From NCBI GenBank assembly GCA_002452295.1, contig DKEX01000026.1, forward strand, positions 30,371 to 39,475: a stretch of 9,105 bases of DNA, written 5' to 3'. The notes under the pieces are model-generated. The model was not told where the DNA came from. It worked only from the letters and a program-made list of their open reading frames with translations, and did not search any database. Below, piece after piece: positions 1 to 5,614 of this stretch. How positions within the stretch are numbered: the first letter of the stretch is position 1; each line of letters starts with the position of its first letter. This DNA comes from Firmicutes bacterium UBA6811. GTDB taxonomy: Bacteria; Bacillota; SHA-98; UBA4971. A program made the translations under genes and the position numbers.

Positions 1-172
1 CCTGCCACTAGGCTTTCGCCAGCCGCAAGGGGCGGAGCGAGAGCAACCAGGTTTCGATGTTGGGCGGAACAGGTTCAGAAGACGGTGGACAGGTGGGGGT
101 AAAGGGACGGTTCACGAGCGCGGCCTCAAAGACGACATAACGGCCAAGGCTCTTGGTCTTGGGTTTAGAGTC

Positions 173-1207
173 GTGCGGGTGACAGATGTCGACCCGCTGA
201 GTGCGTGGGACTTCGAGGTTCATCGGCGTCGCCGCGAGGGTATGGTCGGTCCGAACGAGCGACACCTGCGCAACTTGCGAGCCGATCCCAGGGAGATCAT
301 GCCTGAGGCGGCCTCAATCGTGATGCTCGCGAGGCCCTACGTGCCGTTTGCTCCGCCTCTTCCTGAGGGGATGGCGGGTTACTCAGCGCACTACCGAGCA
401 TATCCGGAAGGGCGCGCCGCTGCGCAGCAAGTTGCCTCTGAATTCGAGCGCATTGGGGTTCGGGCCGTCGCCCAGCCCAGGCTCCCGAACAAGGCGCTCG
501 CAGTGTGGGCAGGTCTCGGATCATACGGCAGAAACTCGCTCGTCCACTGCCCGAAATTCGGCTCCTTCGTGAGCATCCATGCGATTCTCACCGATGCGGC
601 CCTCGAGCGAGATGCGCCGGCGGAGATCTGCGATTGCGGCGAGTGCGATGCCTGCGTTGAGGCGTGTCCCACAGGGGCGATCATGCCAGGCGGCGCCGTC
701 GATCTTCGAAAGTGCGTGCGGGCCTACATGGACTCCGGCGAGATCGTCCCGGTCGAGCTGCGAGAGGCTTACGGAACCAGCATCCTCGGCTGCGAGGCCT
801 GCCAGCGGGCGTGCCCGCGGAACGCGAAGGCCCTCCAACGCGCGATACTCCCTGCGGCTGAGGACATCAAGGTGTTCAGCCTTGCCGGCCTGTTTTGCGA
901 TGACGAGGGTCAGCGCCGGGAACGGCTTGAGAGGATGGCTGCACTCGTCGGCGCGAACTATGCCCGCGAAAGGCGCGTTCTCACAGACGCAGCGATTGCC
1001 GTGGGTAACAGCGGCGACGCTGACCTTGCAGCCGCCGTTGCGCGCGGGCTTGAACACCCGCACGCGCCGGTCAGAGCCCACTCGGCCTGGGCAATCGGAC
1101 GACTCGGCGCGCGAGCGGTGAGACACGCCCTTAGGAAGGCTCTGGTGGCTGAGGACGATCCCACAGTGGCCCGTGAGATCGAGTGGGCTCTCGAGCAGGT
1201 AAGCTGA
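173..1207 (+). CDS. QueG-like double [4Fe-4S] reductase with C-terminal HEAT repeat (epoxyqueuosine reductase family)
   Basis: The family reduces epoxyqueuosine to queuosine in tRNA using cobalamin and two [4Fe-4S] clusters. Seen here (numbered from the GTG at 173): a conserved block AGLGSYGRNSLV (113-124), a ferredoxin pattern C155-x2-C158-x2-C161-x3-C165-P, then C181 and C207-x2-C210-x3-C214-P, and a HEAT-like end around 292-342 (HPHAPVRAHSAWAIGRLG). In true QueG the block before AGLG reads like VDSAPVLER with a catalytic Asp; here it is AQPRLPNK with no Asp, so this may be a paralogue with another substrate. GTG at 173 is the first usual start codon but lacks a Shine-Dalgarno site. The frame is open to the window edge, and the upstream codons (116-172) read LKDDITAKALGLGFRVV, which resembles the normal QueG N-terminus, so the real start is probably at or before about 110. 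Family assignment is firm, exact function less so. Confidence 0.8.
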   Translation: MRVTDVDPLSAWDFEVHRRRREGMVGPNERHLRNLRADPREIMPEAASIVMLARPYVPFAPPLPEGMAGYSAHYRAYPEGRAAAQQVASEFERIGVRAVAQPRLPNKALAVWAGLGSYGRNSLVHCPKFGSFVSIHAILTDAALERDAPAEICDCGECDACVEACPTGAIMPGGAVDLRKCVRAYMDSGEIVPVELREAYGTSILGCEACQRACPRNAKALQRAILPAAEDIKVFSLAGLFCDDEGQRRERLERMAALVGANYARERRVLTDAAIAVGNSGDADLAAAVARGLEHPHAPVRAHSAWAIGRLGARAVRHALRKALVAEDDPTVAREIEWALEQVS

Positions 1208-1214
1208 TGGTTCG

Positions 1215-1234
1215 GGGCTTCTTTGCCGAAGCCC
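1215..1234 (+). terminator. stem-loop just after the QueG-like gene
   Basis: A perfect 7 bp stem GGGCTTC/GAAGCCC with a 6-base loop lies 7 bases after the stop codon. No T-run follows, so it would be a non-canonical terminator or a 3' end stabiliser. Confidence 0.35.
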
Positions 1235-1354
1235 ACAGCGTTTGCGGTTGATCCGCGGCGCACACCGCTACCGGGTCTGCTGTTCATCGCGAGGCAGGCG
1301 GACGATGCTTGCAGGTCTGGCTGTGCAGGCTTGGCTGTTTCCCTGGCAAGTTGA

Positions 1355-1370
1355 CATAAGATATATTATG
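1355..1370. repeat. AT-rich 16 bp near-palindrome
   Basis: CATAAGATATATTATG reads the same on both strands except for one mismatched pair (G/A flanking the central ATAT). It sits in otherwise GC-rich DNA. It could be an operator or a promoter remnant; TTGACA at 1351-1356 overlaps its left edge, but no -10 box stands at the right distance. Confidence 0.4.
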
Positions 1371-1628
1371 CGATCCACATAGAGAGAGCCGAGTGATGCC
1401 GACGACGGGGCTAAGAGCCCGGCACGAGTCTCCTGGAGCCACCCGGGCCGGGGCCGGTGTGACGCCGTTGGAGGCGGCTGGAGCTTGTATAGCGCCGACG
1501 CTGGCCAGCTCCGCAGAACCGCCTTCGAGTTCCGGTTGGCCGGGCATGGCTCGGCGCTTGATGACGCTCATTCCCTAGCGGGCGAGTCGCCGGATACGCG
1601 CATGGACCCTCTTGACCCAGCAAAGACC

Positions 1629-1644
1629 GCTACCGCGCGGTAGC
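1629..1644 (-). terminator. palindrome covering the stop codon of the LysM gene
   Basis: GCTACCGCGCGGTAGC is a perfect 16 bp palindrome that contains the TAG stop (minus strand, 1632-1630). It could fold as a 6 bp stem with a GCGC loop. Only a weak T-rich stretch (GGTCTTTG) follows on the minus strand, so terminator function is uncertain. Confidence 0.3.
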
Positions 1645-2004
1645 AACCCTTTCAATATCGGTTGCTTCAACGCGAGGGATCTCGACTTCCACAAGAAGCA
1701 CCTGCCCCGGGCGCAGCGCCGTGCTGGAGAGGCCGTTTTTCGCCAGGATGGAATCTACCGCAGCGCGGAGGTCGACCTCCCTGCTGACATGCCTCTGAGC
1801 GATAGACCATAAGGTGTCGCCCGGAGCGACAACAACCTCAACGGTGACAAGGCGACCGGTCGTGGCGCCGGACTGGGTGTGGGCCGCACCCAGGGTGAGG
1901 CCGACGGCGGAGGCCAATGTGATTACGCTTACAAGCAACGTGCCCACAGGATAGTGCCAGCGCCCTCGAGACCCCTTCCGCATCACCCGGCCCGCATTCT
2001 TCAT
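1630..2004 (-). CDS. yneA: YneA-like SOS cell division inhibitor, membrane-anchored LysM protein
   Basis: The product is 124 residues: a basic N-terminus (1-18), one transmembrane segment (about 19-41), a short linker, and a LysM domain (about 57-107) with the typical PGDTLWSIAQ and LRPGQVL motifs. In Bacillus, YneA has the same layout, is divergent from lexA, is induced by the SOS response and delays septation by acting at the membrane and peptidoglycan. The ATG at 2004 is preceded by GGGAGGGG (2018-2011) at 6 bases, which decides the start over longer in-frame options. Its promoter carries two LexA-box-like sites. Function is inferred from architecture and position, as YneA sequences diverge strongly; a generic LysM protein remains possible. 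Confidence 0.8.
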   Translation of the reverse strand: MKNAGRVMRKGSRGRWHYPVGTLLVSVITLASAVGLTLGAAHTQSGATTGRLVTVEVVVAPGDTLWSIAQRHVSREVDLRAAVDSILAKNGLSSTALRPGQVLLVEVEIPRVEATDIERVATAR

Positions 2005-2033
2005 CGACGACCCCTCCCTGCTCTCGCCCATGG

Positions 2034-2047
2034 GAAACATATGTTCG
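2034..2047. promoter_or_regulatory. LexA box 1 (perfect Firmicutes consensus)
   Basis: On the minus strand the site reads CGAACATATGTTTC, matching the Firmicutes (DinR/LexA) consensus CGAACRNRYGTTYC at every position. It lies about 30 bases before the yneA-like ATG, just downstream of the predicted transcription start, where bound LexA would block transcription. Confidence 0.9.
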
Positions 2048-2059
2048 CCGTGCAACTCC

Positions 2060-2088
2060 ATGATAGCACGAACCCGTGTTTGGGTCAA
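2060..2088 (-). promoter_or_regulatory. promoter of the yneA-like gene
   Basis: On the minus strand TTGACC (2088-2083), a 17 base spacer and TATCAT (2065-2060) form a good sigma-70/sigma-A type promoter, with TGC directly before the -10 box. Transcription would start near 2053, leaving a leader of about 50 bases. Confidence 0.75.
2069..2082. promoter_or_regulatory. LexA box 2 (imperfect), inside the yneA promoter spacer
   Basis: CGAACCCGTGTTTG matches the consensus CGAACRNRYGTTYC at 12 of 14 positions. It fills most of the spacer between the -35 and -10 boxes of the yneA-like promoter, where bound LexA would exclude RNA polymerase. Confidence 0.6.
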
Positions 2089-2182
2089 GAGGGTCCTGGC
2101 AACTTTCGCGAGATCTCCCGAGCCGGGGGGCCTGCCGCGTCCGTCCCTTGCCGAGGGCCCCACGCCATGGAATAACCGTTTT

Positions 2183-2196
2183 CGAACAGTCGTTTG
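2183..2196. promoter_or_regulatory. LexA box 3 (imperfect), lexA autoregulation
   Basis: CGAACAGTCGTTTG matches the Firmicutes consensus at 12 of 14 positions. Its last three bases overlap the -35 box of the lexA promoter, consistent with autorepression of moderate strength. Confidence 0.65.
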
Positions 2197-2222
2197 CGCC
2201 TCTGCGTGCAGTGTGGTATAAT
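2194..2222 (+). promoter_or_regulatory. lexA promoter
   Basis: TTGCGC (2194-2199), 17 bases and a perfect TATAAT (2217-2222) with an extended -10 TGG immediately before it. The predicted start of transcription is near 2229, about 36 bases before the lexA ATG. Confidence 0.8.
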
Positions 2223-2264
2223 CTGACTCGAAAAGATGCGCTCTGGAGCGAGGTGTTTAGCAAG

Positions 2265-2891
2265 ATGCCGCGCAGGAAATCTACTGGCATCTCCCGTCGT
2301 CAGCAGCAGATCCTCGACTTTATCTCAAAGCAGGCGGATCTCCACGGGTACCCGCCGTCGGTCCGCGAGATCGGCCAGGCGGTAGGTCTCAGGTCCACGT
2401 CCACGGTTCACGGCCACCTCTCGCAACTGGAGAAGAAGGGTTACATACGTCGCGACCCGACGAAGCCCAGGACCATCGAGCTATTGCCCTCCTCGGGCAG
2501 CGTGCGGCCGGGAGCCGCTGTTGCAGTGCCCGTGGTCGGGCGTGTCACAGCCGGCCAGCCGATATTGGCTGTGGAGAACATAGAGGACTATTTCCCGCTT
2601 CCGAGGGACTTCGGCGAGCAGGGCAAGCTGTTCATGTTGAAGGTGCGCGGCGACAGCATGATCGAGGCGGGGATCCTCGACGACGATTTCGTCATCGTGA
2701 GGCAGCAGGACGCCGCCGATAACGGCGACATCGTGGTCGCTCTCCTGGATGACGAGGCCACCGTGAAGAGGTTCTTCAGGGAAGCGGACAGCGTCCGCCT
2801 CCAGCCCGAAAACAGGTTCATGGACCCCATCATCGTGAGAGATGTGACGGTCCTGGGCAAGGTGGTCGGGGTCGTGAGACGCATCCATTGA
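2265..2891 (+). CDS. lexA: LexA repressor of the SOS response
   Basis: The product is 208 residues, the usual LexA length. The N-terminal winged helix-turn-helix (about 1-70) shows PPSVREIG and STSTVHGHLSQLEKKGYIRR. The C-terminal S24 peptidase domain has the cleavage site Ala96-Gly97 in GRVTAGQP, the nucleophile Ser131 in GDSM and the general base Lys168 in ATVKRF, so self-cleavage should be intact. RecA filaments trigger this cleavage and release the SOS genes. The ATG at 2265 has an AGGTG site 9 bases before it; a GTG four codons upstream (2253) is the only close alternative, and longer starts would begin before the promoter. The divergent neighbour is the yneA-like gene, and three LexA-box-like sites lie between them. 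Confidence 0.97.
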   Translation: MPRRKSTGISRRQQQILDFISKQADLHGYPPSVREIGQAVGLRSTSTVHGHLSQLEKKGYIRRDPTKPRTIELLPSSGSVRPGAAVAVPVVGRVTAGQPILAVENIEDYFPLPRDFGEQGKLFMLKVRGDSMIEAGILDDDFVIVRQQDAADNGDIVVALLDDEATVKRFFREADSVRLQPENRFMDPIIVRDVTVLGKVVGVVRRIH

Positions 2892-2968
2892 CCTACATGG
2901 CGGCCATGCCCTGCGCTCCGCGCTTTACGCCGCCCTCCCGGCGGCGGGCAAGGCATGCAAGCTGCACA

Positions 2969-2992
2969 GGAGGGGTCCTACTGGGCCCCTCC
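2969..2992. terminator. shared stem-loop between convergent lexA and the 2978-3346 gene
   Basis: GGAGGGGTCC and GGGCCCCTCC form a 10 bp stem (one G-T wobble) around a TACT loop. It lies 77 bases after lexA and covers the TAG stop of the convergent gene. No T-run follows on either strand, so it is a likely but non-canonical bidirectional terminator. Confidence 0.45.
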
Positions 2993-3346
2993 CATCTCCG
3001 TCCGACGCGCCCTGGCATCCTTCAGAGACCTTCCGTCCACTCCAATGGTTTTGAAGAAAACCTCCAGCGCCTGTTCCTCGCCTTTCGTATGGGGATCGAT
3101 GTCAGGAGAGTCCCCGCCGACTGCGGGCAGGGTGGCATACTGTTCCAGGGCGATCTCGCACGCCCCCGGGACGCCGTGCTGTTCCACCAGAGCCATCAGC
3201 GTCTCGTACTTCTGTTTTCGTGCGGTGGCCATTTTCATCCAGAGGTCCGGGTTGGGAGCAAGGCCGCTGATGAGGATGTCCTGCTTGGCGAGACTCTTGA
3301 GTCGTTTCAGGCCTCTGATAACGTCCTCCGCATTCAGTTGAATCAC
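2978..3346 (-). CDS. small protein of unknown function (122 aa)
   Basis: I do not recognise this protein. The GTG start at 3346 (VIQLNAEDVIRGLKRL) is set by a strong AGGAGGGG site 6 bases upstream (3360-3353 on the minus strand). The sequence looks soluble and mostly helical, has no Cys, no membrane segment and no signal peptide. It contains a conserved-looking core, HGVPGACEIALEQYATLP (about residues 58-75), and a basic C-terminal tail rich in Arg. It follows the 3379-3711 gene by about 30 bases on the same strand and may be co-transcribed with it. Good codon quality plus the ribosome site support a real gene. Confidence 0.7.
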   Translation of the reverse strand: MIQLNAEDVIRGLKRLKSLAKQDILISGLAPNPDLWMKMATARKQKYETLMALVEQHGVPGACEIALEQYATLPAVGGDSPDIDPHTKGEEQALEVFFKTIGVDGRSLKDARARRTEMGGAQ

Positions 3347-3378
3347 CCACGTCCCCTCCTGTTTGGTTTGTTGGTGGT

Positions 3379-3711
3379 CTATGGGCGGGCCGTCGGGCCC
3401 GCCGGACTCAACGGTGCCAAACCTCGAGCCTGACCTGGCTGGCAGGCCGGAACCGCAAACGAAAAGGCCAGGGCATCGACAATCGACCACCCCGGCCGTA
3501 TCCTCGCGCTCACGACCACATTGACCACTCCGTCGCTGGAGAGTCCGTAGTACCCGTATGCGCGTCCGTTTCCCTTTGCACACCCGAGGAACTCGCCCTC
3601 GAGGATCCCATCGTAGCACCGCCCCTCAGCGCATCTGGCACCCACACCGGCTTTCCCGCCGGGCGGTGCAGCGAAGACGCCTCCGCGGGGCCTTGCGCCG
3701 AAACGGCTCAA
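3379..3711 (-). CDS. small protein of unknown function (110 aa)
   Basis: No family is recognised. A TTG start at 3711 lies 8 bases after a GGGGGG stretch (3725-3720), and a promoter stands about 40 bases further up. The protein is rich in Gly, Ala, Val and Tyr, with a striking middle part (GRAYGYYGLSSDGVVNVVV, about residues 50-68) that looks like beta strands. There are four Cys, at about 27, 32, 44 and 92. No signal peptide or clear membrane segment is seen. The last residues (SPAGPTARP) are encoded by a stem-loop. Coding character is moderate: the frame continues far upstream as an Arg-rich shadow, so only the part after the TTG is proposed. A faint likeness to FMN-binding domains is not strong enough to name it. 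Confidence 0.5.
   Translation of the reverse strand: MSRFGARPRGGVFAAPPGGKAGVGARCAEGRCYDGILEGEFLGCAKGNGRAYGYYGLSSDGVVNVVVSARIRPGWSIVDALAFSFAVPACQPGQARGLAPLSPAGPTARP
3384..3403 (-). terminator. stem-loop at the 3' end of the 3379-3711 gene
   Basis: A perfect 8 bp stem GGCGGGCC/GGCCCGCC with a 4-base loop lies just before the TAG stop. No T-run follows, and the ribosome site of the next gene is only about 25 bases on, so it may modulate read-through rather than end transcription. Confidence 0.35.
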
Positions 3712-3753
3712 GACGGAATCCCCCCTCTTCGCGACAGGTAATCCTCTGACTGT

Positions 3754-3762
3754 ATTATAGCA
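3754..3762 (-). promoter_or_regulatory. extended -10 promoter of the two small unknown genes
   Basis: On the minus strand TGCTATAAT combines an extended -10 TGn with a perfect TATAAT. No good -35 box is found at 16-18 bases. Transcription would start near 3747, about 35 bases before the proposed TTG start. Confidence 0.6.
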
Positions 3763-3806
3763 CACATGTGGGTCCAGTATCACTACCTCTGAACCAGAAT
3801 TGAGCA

Positions 3807-3847
3807 AGATCCGGCAAAAGCCCCCTGAGCAGGGGGTGTGCGGATCT
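3807..3847 (-). terminator. nested inverted repeat, likely terminator of the membrane protein gene
   Basis: An outer 7 bp pair (AGATCCG/CGGATCT) encloses an inner 6 bp stem CCCCCT/AGGGGG with a 4-base loop (3821-3836). Read on the minus strand, the inner hairpin is followed by CTTTTG, giving a weak intrinsic terminator for the gene at 4026-4466. Confidence 0.5.
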
Positions 3848-4025
3848 CGCCCGGCATCACCTGGAAGCACCGCTCCCGGTAGGGCAGCCTGCTTGTCCTC
3901 CGGCCGCGCGGCGCGCGGAGCGTGGTGTAGGCCCGGTCGCAGGCGGGTGCGGGATGGAGGCGCGCACGCCGGGGCGGCGTTCTGGCCCCGTTCCTCCAGC
4001 CGGACTCGTGCGACGCTGCATGACG

Positions 4026-4466
4026 TCAGGTAGACGCCACGCCGAACATCCCTCCAACGCCTCCAGCGACTGCCGAGAAGAGCAGCCTCTGTAGTGTCGC
4101 GCCCGTGAAGGGGACGGCTACCGGGCTCCCTGCCCCCGCGGTGAGGATCCCTGCGGCGAATACGAGGCCGACGAGGCCGCCGCATGTGAGCCCACGCCTC
4201 CCGGACTTCCTGCCTGCCACAAACCCGCCTATGCCGGTGGCGAGGTAGCCGCCCGCCGACGCCAGCGTGTCCAGGACGGCGGCATGTGGCGTTGCGACAT
4301 AGTCGTAGACGGCGACCGCGATGAAGACGACGACAAGGGCGATGACGGACGCCACGAGGCCCATCACTACCGCGAGGAACCACCCGCACTCGACCCTCTC
4401 GGGACTTACGTTCCTGTCGGACTGTCCCCTGTCCGGCCTTCCCCTGCCAGTTCTATCGGCAGCCAT
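4026..4466 (-). CDS. TIGR04086/YrzE-type small membrane protein
   Basis: The product is 146 residues with a hydrophilic Arg/Asp-rich N-terminus (1-27) and four predicted transmembrane segments, roughly 30-58 (FLAVVMGLVASVIALVVVF), 66-88, 97-115 and 124-144. The segment GGYLATGIGGFVAGRKSGRRGLTCGGLVG, with its short basic loop between helices 2 and 3, is the hallmark of the TIGR04086 family of Firmicutes membrane proteins, whose role is unknown. The ATG at 4466 has a GGGGGTGG site 7 bases upstream; the longer TTG start at 4514 has no such site. The N-terminal part is longer than in most relatives. A terminator-like hairpin lies about 180 bases downstream. Confidence 0.7.
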   Translation of the reverse strand: MAADRTGRGRPDRGQSDRNVSPERVECGWFLAVVMGLVASVIALVVVFIAVAVYDYVATPHAAVLDTLASAGGYLATGIGGFVAGRKSGRRGLTCGGLVGLVFAAGILTAGAGSPVAVPFTGATLQRLLFSAVAGGVGGMFGVAST

Positions 4467-4568
4467 ATCGTGACCACCCCCGCGGAACGTGAAGGGATGG
4501 ATAACCCTCCGCAACTAGCTTATGCGCCGAGGCGGTCGATAATCACCAGGAGAACGCACTTGCATGCA

Positions 4569-5384
4569 TCAGGTCGCGTCCAGCTTATCCAGCGCCTCCT
4601 TGACCTGCTTCATGTCCTCCCAGACAGGGCGCTTCTTCGTCTCGTCGCGCAGGAGCGCGGCGGGGTGGAACGTCGGCATGTACATGATGCCGTTCTTCCT
4701 GAACCAGTTGCCCCTTACCCTTGTTATGCGCGCCCTCTTGTCGATGAGCGTCTGGGTCGCAAGGGCCCCCAGACACACGATTATCTTCGGCTTTATCGCC
4801 CGGATCTGGGTGAAAAGATGCGGCAGGCACGCCTCGGCCTCCTCGGAGGTGGGAAGGCGGTTTCGCGGCGGGCGGCACTTGACGATGTTCGTGATATAGA
4901 CCTCGTCCCGCCTGATGCCGACGGCCGCCAGGATTCTGTCGAGAAGTTGCCCCGCCGCGCCGACGAACGGTCTGCCCTGGATGTCTTCCTGCTGGCCGGG
5001 GCCTTCACCCACGAACATGAGTTTGGCGCGGGGGTTTCCTTCACCGAACACGACCTGTGTACACCCTGCGCGCAGGTCGCACTTTCCACAGGTCAGGCAC
5101 TCTCGCTGAAGGTCCGTGAGGCTCCTTGGCTTCTCCTCGTGCACTGCAGTCCACGCTGCCTCATCCTCCCTGCCCGCTCCGTTCCCCTCTCCCCCGCCCG
5201 TCTCGGGGTGCGCTCCCGGCCTGGCGTCCTCGTGCGCTGCCGGCTGAAACTCAGGCCAGAGGGCTGGCTGTGTGCCCACCGGCTCCGCGTTGGACTGCAT
5301 CACCGGCTCGCTGGCCTGGGGAGCTATTTGCGAGCCTCCGTCGTCGAAAATGGGAAGGGGCAATTGCCGCTCGCTTTCTGGCAC
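4569..5384 (-). CDS. family-4 (Fe-S) uracil-DNA glycosylase with long N-terminal arm
   Basis: The enzyme removes uracil from DNA to start base excision repair. The catalytic domain (about 89-271) shows the [4Fe-4S] ligands C99-x2-C102, C170 and C186, the motif GEGPGQQED (126-134) followed by GRPFVGAAGQLLD, the strand TNIVKCRPPRNR (165-176), and HPAALLR (240-246). Residues 14-88 form a low-complexity arm rich in Pro, Glu, Gly and Ala that most family members lack; family proteins are usually about 190-230 residues, so 271 is long. The GTG at 5384 follows an AGGAGG site (5399-5394) by 9 bases and is preferred over an in-frame TTG at 5459 without such a site. No LexA box or clear promoter is visible upstream. 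It is divergent from the tRNA-Pro gene. Confidence 0.93.
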   Translation of the reverse strand: MPESERQLPLPIFDDGGSQIAPQASEPVMQSNAEPVGTQPALWPEFQPAAHEDARPGAHPETGGGEGNGAGREDEAAWTAVHEEKPRSLTDLQRECLTCGKCDLRAGCTQVVFGEGNPRAKLMFVGEGPGQQEDIQGRPFVGAAGQLLDRILAAVGIRRDEVYITNIVKCRPPRNRLPTSEEAEACLPHLFTQIRAIKPKIIVCLGALATQTLIDKRARITRVRGNWFRKNGIMYMPTFHPAALLRDETKKRPVWEDMKQVKEALDKLDAT

Positions 5385-5468
5385 CCACCATCGCCTCCTG
5401 AACGTTGCCTCGTATAAGAGTTTGTCTATTTCAGGCGCTGTTCCTGCATCGAGCCGCAAAGTCCGCGT

Positions 5469-5497
5469 TTGACTTGTTGCGGGCCTTCGAGTATACT
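5469..5497 (+). promoter_or_regulatory. promoter of tRNA-Pro
   Basis: TTGACT (5469-5474), exactly 17 bases, then TATACT (5492-5497). The start of transcription would be near 5504, about 25 bases before the mature tRNA. Confidence 0.85.
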
Positions 5498-5528
5498 ATC
5501 ACTGTAACAACAGCATCTCACTTTCGGT

Positions 5529-5605
5529 CGGGGCGTGGCGCAGGTTGGTAGCGCGCTTGGTTCGGGACTAAGAGGTCGGCGGTTCAAGTCCGCCCGCCCC
5601 GACCA
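5529..5605 (+). tRNA. tRNA-Pro (anticodon CGG)
   Basis: The 77 bases fold as a full cloverleaf: acceptor stem CGGGGCG/CGCCCCG, D arm with GGTTGGTAGCGC, anticodon stem CTTGG/CTAAG with loop TTCGGGA (anticodon CGG at 34-36, reading codon CCG), and T arm GGCGGTTCAAGTCCGCC. The C1-G72 pair and discriminator A73 are proline identity features. CCA is encoded in the genome (5603-5605). It stands alone behind its own promoter. Confidence 0.97.
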
Positions 5606-5614
5606 GTCTTTTGC

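Larger units (their letters stand above)
1208..1629. other. non-coding stretch, no gene recognised
   Basis: This stretch of about 420 bases separates the 3' ends of two convergent genes. It holds the stem-loop at 1215-1234, an AT-rich near-palindrome at 1355-1370 preceded by TTGACA (1351-1356), and a very GC-rich part (about 1395-1560) with local hairpin potential, for example GGGCT-AAG-AGCCC near 1408-1420. The short open frames on both strands (such as 1396-1578 +) have no credible protein character. I looked for T-box, cobalamin, SAM, glycine, c-di-GMP and c-di-AMP riboswitch core motifs and found none. Confidence 0.5.
3712..4025. other. gene-free stretch with promoter and nested inverted repeat
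   Basis: This stretch of about 310 bases holds the extended -10 promoter (3754-3762) and a nested inverted repeat (3807-3847). The remainder (about 3850-4025) is very GC-rich; its open frames are Arg/Gly/Pro-rich low-quality translations, and I see no gene in it. Confidence 0.5.

Noticed and set aside
521..1126. A 201-codon minus-strand frame opposite the QueG-like gene
   Set aside because: The plus strand carries clear Fe-S motifs over the same bases; the minus frame is a shadow.
1351..1380. A sigma-70 promoter from TTGACA at 1351
   Set aside because: The AT-rich TATATT follows after only 5 bases, and the bases at the proper distance (about 1374-1379) do not resemble a -10 box.
1396..1578. 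A 60-codon plus-strand frame after an AGAGAG stretch
   Set aside because: The translation is Ala/Gly/Pro/Ser-rich without pattern, and the purine stretch is a poor ribosome site.
1380..1600. A T-box or other riboswitch, suggested by AGAGAGCCGAG at 1381-1391
   Set aside because: The T-box core (TGGAACCGCG-like) and an antiterminator/terminator pair are missing, there is no downstream gene on the same strand, and no other riboswitch core was found.
2076..2264. A longer LexA starting at 2076
   Set aside because: The extension would run through the lexA promoter and operator, and the protein from 2265 already has the full family length.
3379..4389. A 336-codon open frame on the minus strand
   Set aside because: Most of it (3712-4389) is an Arg/Pro-rich shadow of the TIGR04086 gene and of GC-rich DNA. 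Only the last part, after the promoter and ribosome site, is proposed as a gene.
4284..5417. A 377-codon open frame on the plus strand
   Set aside because: It lies opposite the uracil-DNA glycosylase and membrane protein genes and its translation has no protein family character; it is a by-product of high GC content.
5385..5459. The uracil-DNA glycosylase starting at the TTG at 5459
   Set aside because: There is no ribosome site before it, while a full AGGAGG stands before the GTG at 5384.
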